From Verrucomicrobiota bacterium (GTDB lineage Bacteria; Verrucomicrobiota; Verrucomicrobiia; Chthoniobacterales; SZAS-18): 60,484 nt of DNA. A program made the translations under genes and the position numbers. The notes under the pieces are model-generated. The model worked only from the letters and a program-made list of their open reading frames with translations. It was not told the origin of the DNA and did no database searches. This document shows, in pieces, positions 58,776 through 60,484 of this stretch (within the stretch, counting starts at the first letter, position 1; each line of letters starts with the position of its first letter). The stretch spans positions 1-60,484 of the forward strand of contig JAFAXH010000052.1 in assembly GCA_019241085.1 (NCBI GenBank), read 5' to 3'.

Positions 58776-60484
58776 CTACTCTTCCTGCCGCAAAATCTCC
58801 AGCGGCGGATGATCGCAGACACCGCGGCTGGCGAGCAATCCGATGCCGACCGTCAGCGCGCACGCCAGTCCTACGCTGATCGCCAGCGGCAGCGGCGGCA
58901 GGAGCCACGGGATTTTGAAAACGAACACTTCCAGCGCCCAGCTCCCGGCTGCCGCGAGCACCGCGCCGGTCAGCGCCGCGAGCAAGCCGAGCGCGAGATA
59001 TTCCACCACGAGCACGGTGAACACCTGCCGGCGCGACGCGCCCAGCGTGCGCAGCAAGACACTCTCGCGGATGCGCTCGAAGCGTCCCGTGAGGATCGCC
59101 GCCGCCAGCACGAGCAGCCCGGTGCCGACAGTGAAGATCGAGAGGAAACGCACCGCCGTCGTCGCCTTGTCCACGATCCCCTGCACGGTTTGCACGATCA
59201 GGCTCAGGTCGATGGCGGCGACGTTGGGGAATGCTTTCACCAGCGCCGCCTGCGCCGCGCCGGATTGCGCCGCGTTGCCCGCGCGGGTGACGAGCACATG
59301 GAACGCCGGGGCTTCCTCCAGCCCGCCGCCAGCCGGGAAGACGAAGAAGAAGTTCGGTTGAAAGCGGCCCCACTCGACCTTGCGCACGCTGCCGATCACG
59401 GCGGGCACCGATACGCCCTGCACGTCGAACACGAGCGCGTCGCCCGGTTTCAAGCGCAGCTCTCGCGCCGCCTCGGCCTCGATGGAAACCGGCACGGGCG
59501 CGTCCTTTTCCAACTGCGCCCGGCCGGTCCAATGGCCGCTGGTGATCTCCTCGCCGGCGGTCAGGTGATCGCGATACGTCGAGCGGTATTCGTGGCGCAA
59601 CCGCCAGTCCGGGATGGCGTGCGCGCCGGCGGCTTGCGGGCTGCGTTCGTCCCCGCCGGCGCCTTGCGGGCCGCGGTCGCGCAGCAGTTTCTCGACGGGT
59701 TCGCCTTTGAGCGAGGTCAGGCGCATCTGCACCACGGGCACGTCTTCGAGCACCGTCAGTCCTTGCGCGCGGGCGAGGTCAGCGACCGCTGCGCGCTGGT
59801 CGCTGCCAATGTCGAAGAAGACGAGGTTGGGGCCGTTGCTGCCGCCATCTCGGGGCGAGGCGAATTGCCGCAGCAGCGCGGTCTTCGTCAAGTCCAGTCC
59901 GAGCAGCAGGAACGTGCTCAAGCCCAAGGTAAACGTCAGCAGCAGCGTGCGGTTGTTGGGCCGGTGCAGATTCGCCACGCCCTGCCGCCACGCGTAAGGC
60001 CAGCGCGCCGGCAGAAAGCGCCGCGCCGCCCAGATCAACGTCCGCGCCACGCCGGCCAGCAGCGCGAACGCCACGAGCAACGCGACGGAAAATCCCAGCC
60101 CGAATTTCCACGCCCCGCCCGCCTGCACCGCCGGGAACGCCACCAGCGCCGCAGCCAGCGCGAGGAACGCCAGCCAAGCCAGCGGATCGCGCCGGCGGCT
60201 CAGCGCGCCCTCCGCGTGGGAAACGTCGAACGCGACCCGCGGTGCGCCGTCGCGCTCGCCGAGCGTCATGGTCGCCTGCTTGAGCCAGACATTGCCGTCA
60301 GGGCGGAAGGTCTCGCTGTAGAACGCGGCGTTCTCGCCGGTCTTCGACAGCGCCGGCATCACATAGGCGAACGGGCCGAGTGTCCCGCCGCCCTTGATGT
60401 TCAGCACGCCACTTGCAAACCCCTCGGCGGCAAAGCCACGCCGTGCAGCTTCCAGCAAGGGGATGCCGGCTTGCAGCGTGAAGG
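58776..60484 (-). CDS. FtsX-like ABC permease, C-terminal part (gene runs off right edge)
   Basis: 568 residues are visible; the reading frame continues past 60484, so the start is missing. The fragment has several membrane segments in the FtsX/YbbP arrangement: WLAFLALAAALVAFPAVQAG, RTLLLTFTLGLSTFLLLGLD, a large extracytoplasmic domain, then FLSIFTVGTGLLVLAAAILT, SVLLRTLGASRRQVFTVLVV and a last helix before PLEILRQEE. R-T-L-G-A-S-R-R-Q and the ending L-E-I-L-R are hallmarks of the putative export permeases with long loops (YbbP, lysophospholipase or lipoprotein-type exporters). The ATPase partner presumably lies outside the window. Confidence 0.88.
   Translation of the reverse strand, partial: FTLQAGIPLLEAARRGFAAEGFASGVLNIKGGGTLGPFAYVMPALSKTGENAAFYSETFRPDGNVWLKQATMTLGERDGAPRVAFDVSHAEGALSRRRDPLAWLAFLALAAALVAFPAVQAGGAWKFGLGFSVALLVAFALLAGVARTLIWAARRFLPARWPYAWRQGVANLHRPNNRTLLLTFTLGLSTFLLLGLDLTKTALLRQFASPRDGGSNGPNLVFFDIGSDQRAAVADLARAQGLTVLEDVPVVQMRLTSLKGEPVEKLLRDRGPQGAGGDERSPQAAGAHAIPDWRLRHEYRSTYRDHLTAGEEITSGHWTGRAQLEKDAPVPVSIEAEAARELRLKPGDALVFDVQGVSVPAVIGSVRKVEWGRFQPNFFFVFPAGGGLEEAPAFHVLVTRAGNAAQSGAAQAALVKAFPNVAAIDLSLIVQTVQGIVDKATTAVRFLSIFTVGTGLLVLAAAILTGRFERIRESVLLRTLGASRRQVFTVLVVEYLALGLLAALTGAVLAAAGSWALEVFVFKIPWLLPPLPLAISVGLACALTVGIGLLASRGVCDHPPLEILRQEE

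Overview
The window is GC-rich bacterial DNA. Gene content (accD, folC, recN, scpA, ilvB, GTP-type pckG, a secreted alpha-2-macroglobulin with PBP1C, ExbB/ExbD with a giant TPR protein, many secreted repeat proteins), the scarcity of Shine-Dalgarno sites and the numerous word-like palindromic repeats between genes suggest a Gram-negative member of the PVC group, most likely Verrucomicrobiota. That assignment is inference; no rRNA is present.

Positions 1-5270 look like one end of an integrated mobile element next to a tRNA-Arg(UCU) gene. All its genes lie on the minus strand: an uncharacterised 353-aa protein, an excisionase-like HTH protein, a 203-aa unknown, a family A DNA polymerase with a proofreading domain, a winged-helix regulator with a candidate operator, and the start of a possible sigma-like gene. 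On the other side of the tRNA is an integrase cut off after about 37 codons, exactly where a 91-bp element with 17-bp inverted ends begins.

Positions 5555-12570 carry plus-strand housekeeping genes (recN, CPBP protease, comF, accD, folC, a DUF2059-like protein), followed by an AT-richer orphan gene. 13297-23988 is a minus-strand cell-envelope operon (TPR protein, alpha-2-macroglobulin, methyltransferase, PBP1C). A ribokinase-like gene diverges from it. 25139-34462 is a long minus-strand run: glycosyltransferase, OppB/OppC permeases without partners, an AlgI/AlgX-type polysaccharide O-acetylation pair, a homocysteine methyltransferase-MTHFR fusion and a delta-60-repeat protein.

34777-41404 is on the plus strand: a stand-alone protein with diadenylate-cyclase-like DGA and RHR motifs, a small monooxygenase, a nitrate/sulfonate-type ABC transporter, and a lone, AT-richer OLD-family ATPase-TOPRIM gene. 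Then come pckG, an EF-hand protein, an unusual helically phased degenerate repeat array, a small membrane protein and a broken parDE module. ExbB, ExbD and a 941-aa TPR protein form a clear operon, followed by an orphan ABC ATPase, YwaF- and YyaL-type genes, scpA, ilvB, a secreted M12-like metalloprotease and a truncated FtsX-type permease.

The most distinctive feature is non-coding: about ten intergenic spaces hold long inverted repeats of at least six unrelated families. Three families occur twice here. One pair shows a compensatory base change, and several copies sit between genes of one operon (exbB/exbD and both gaps of the ABC operon), suggesting structured RNA or DNA elements that could set relative expression.
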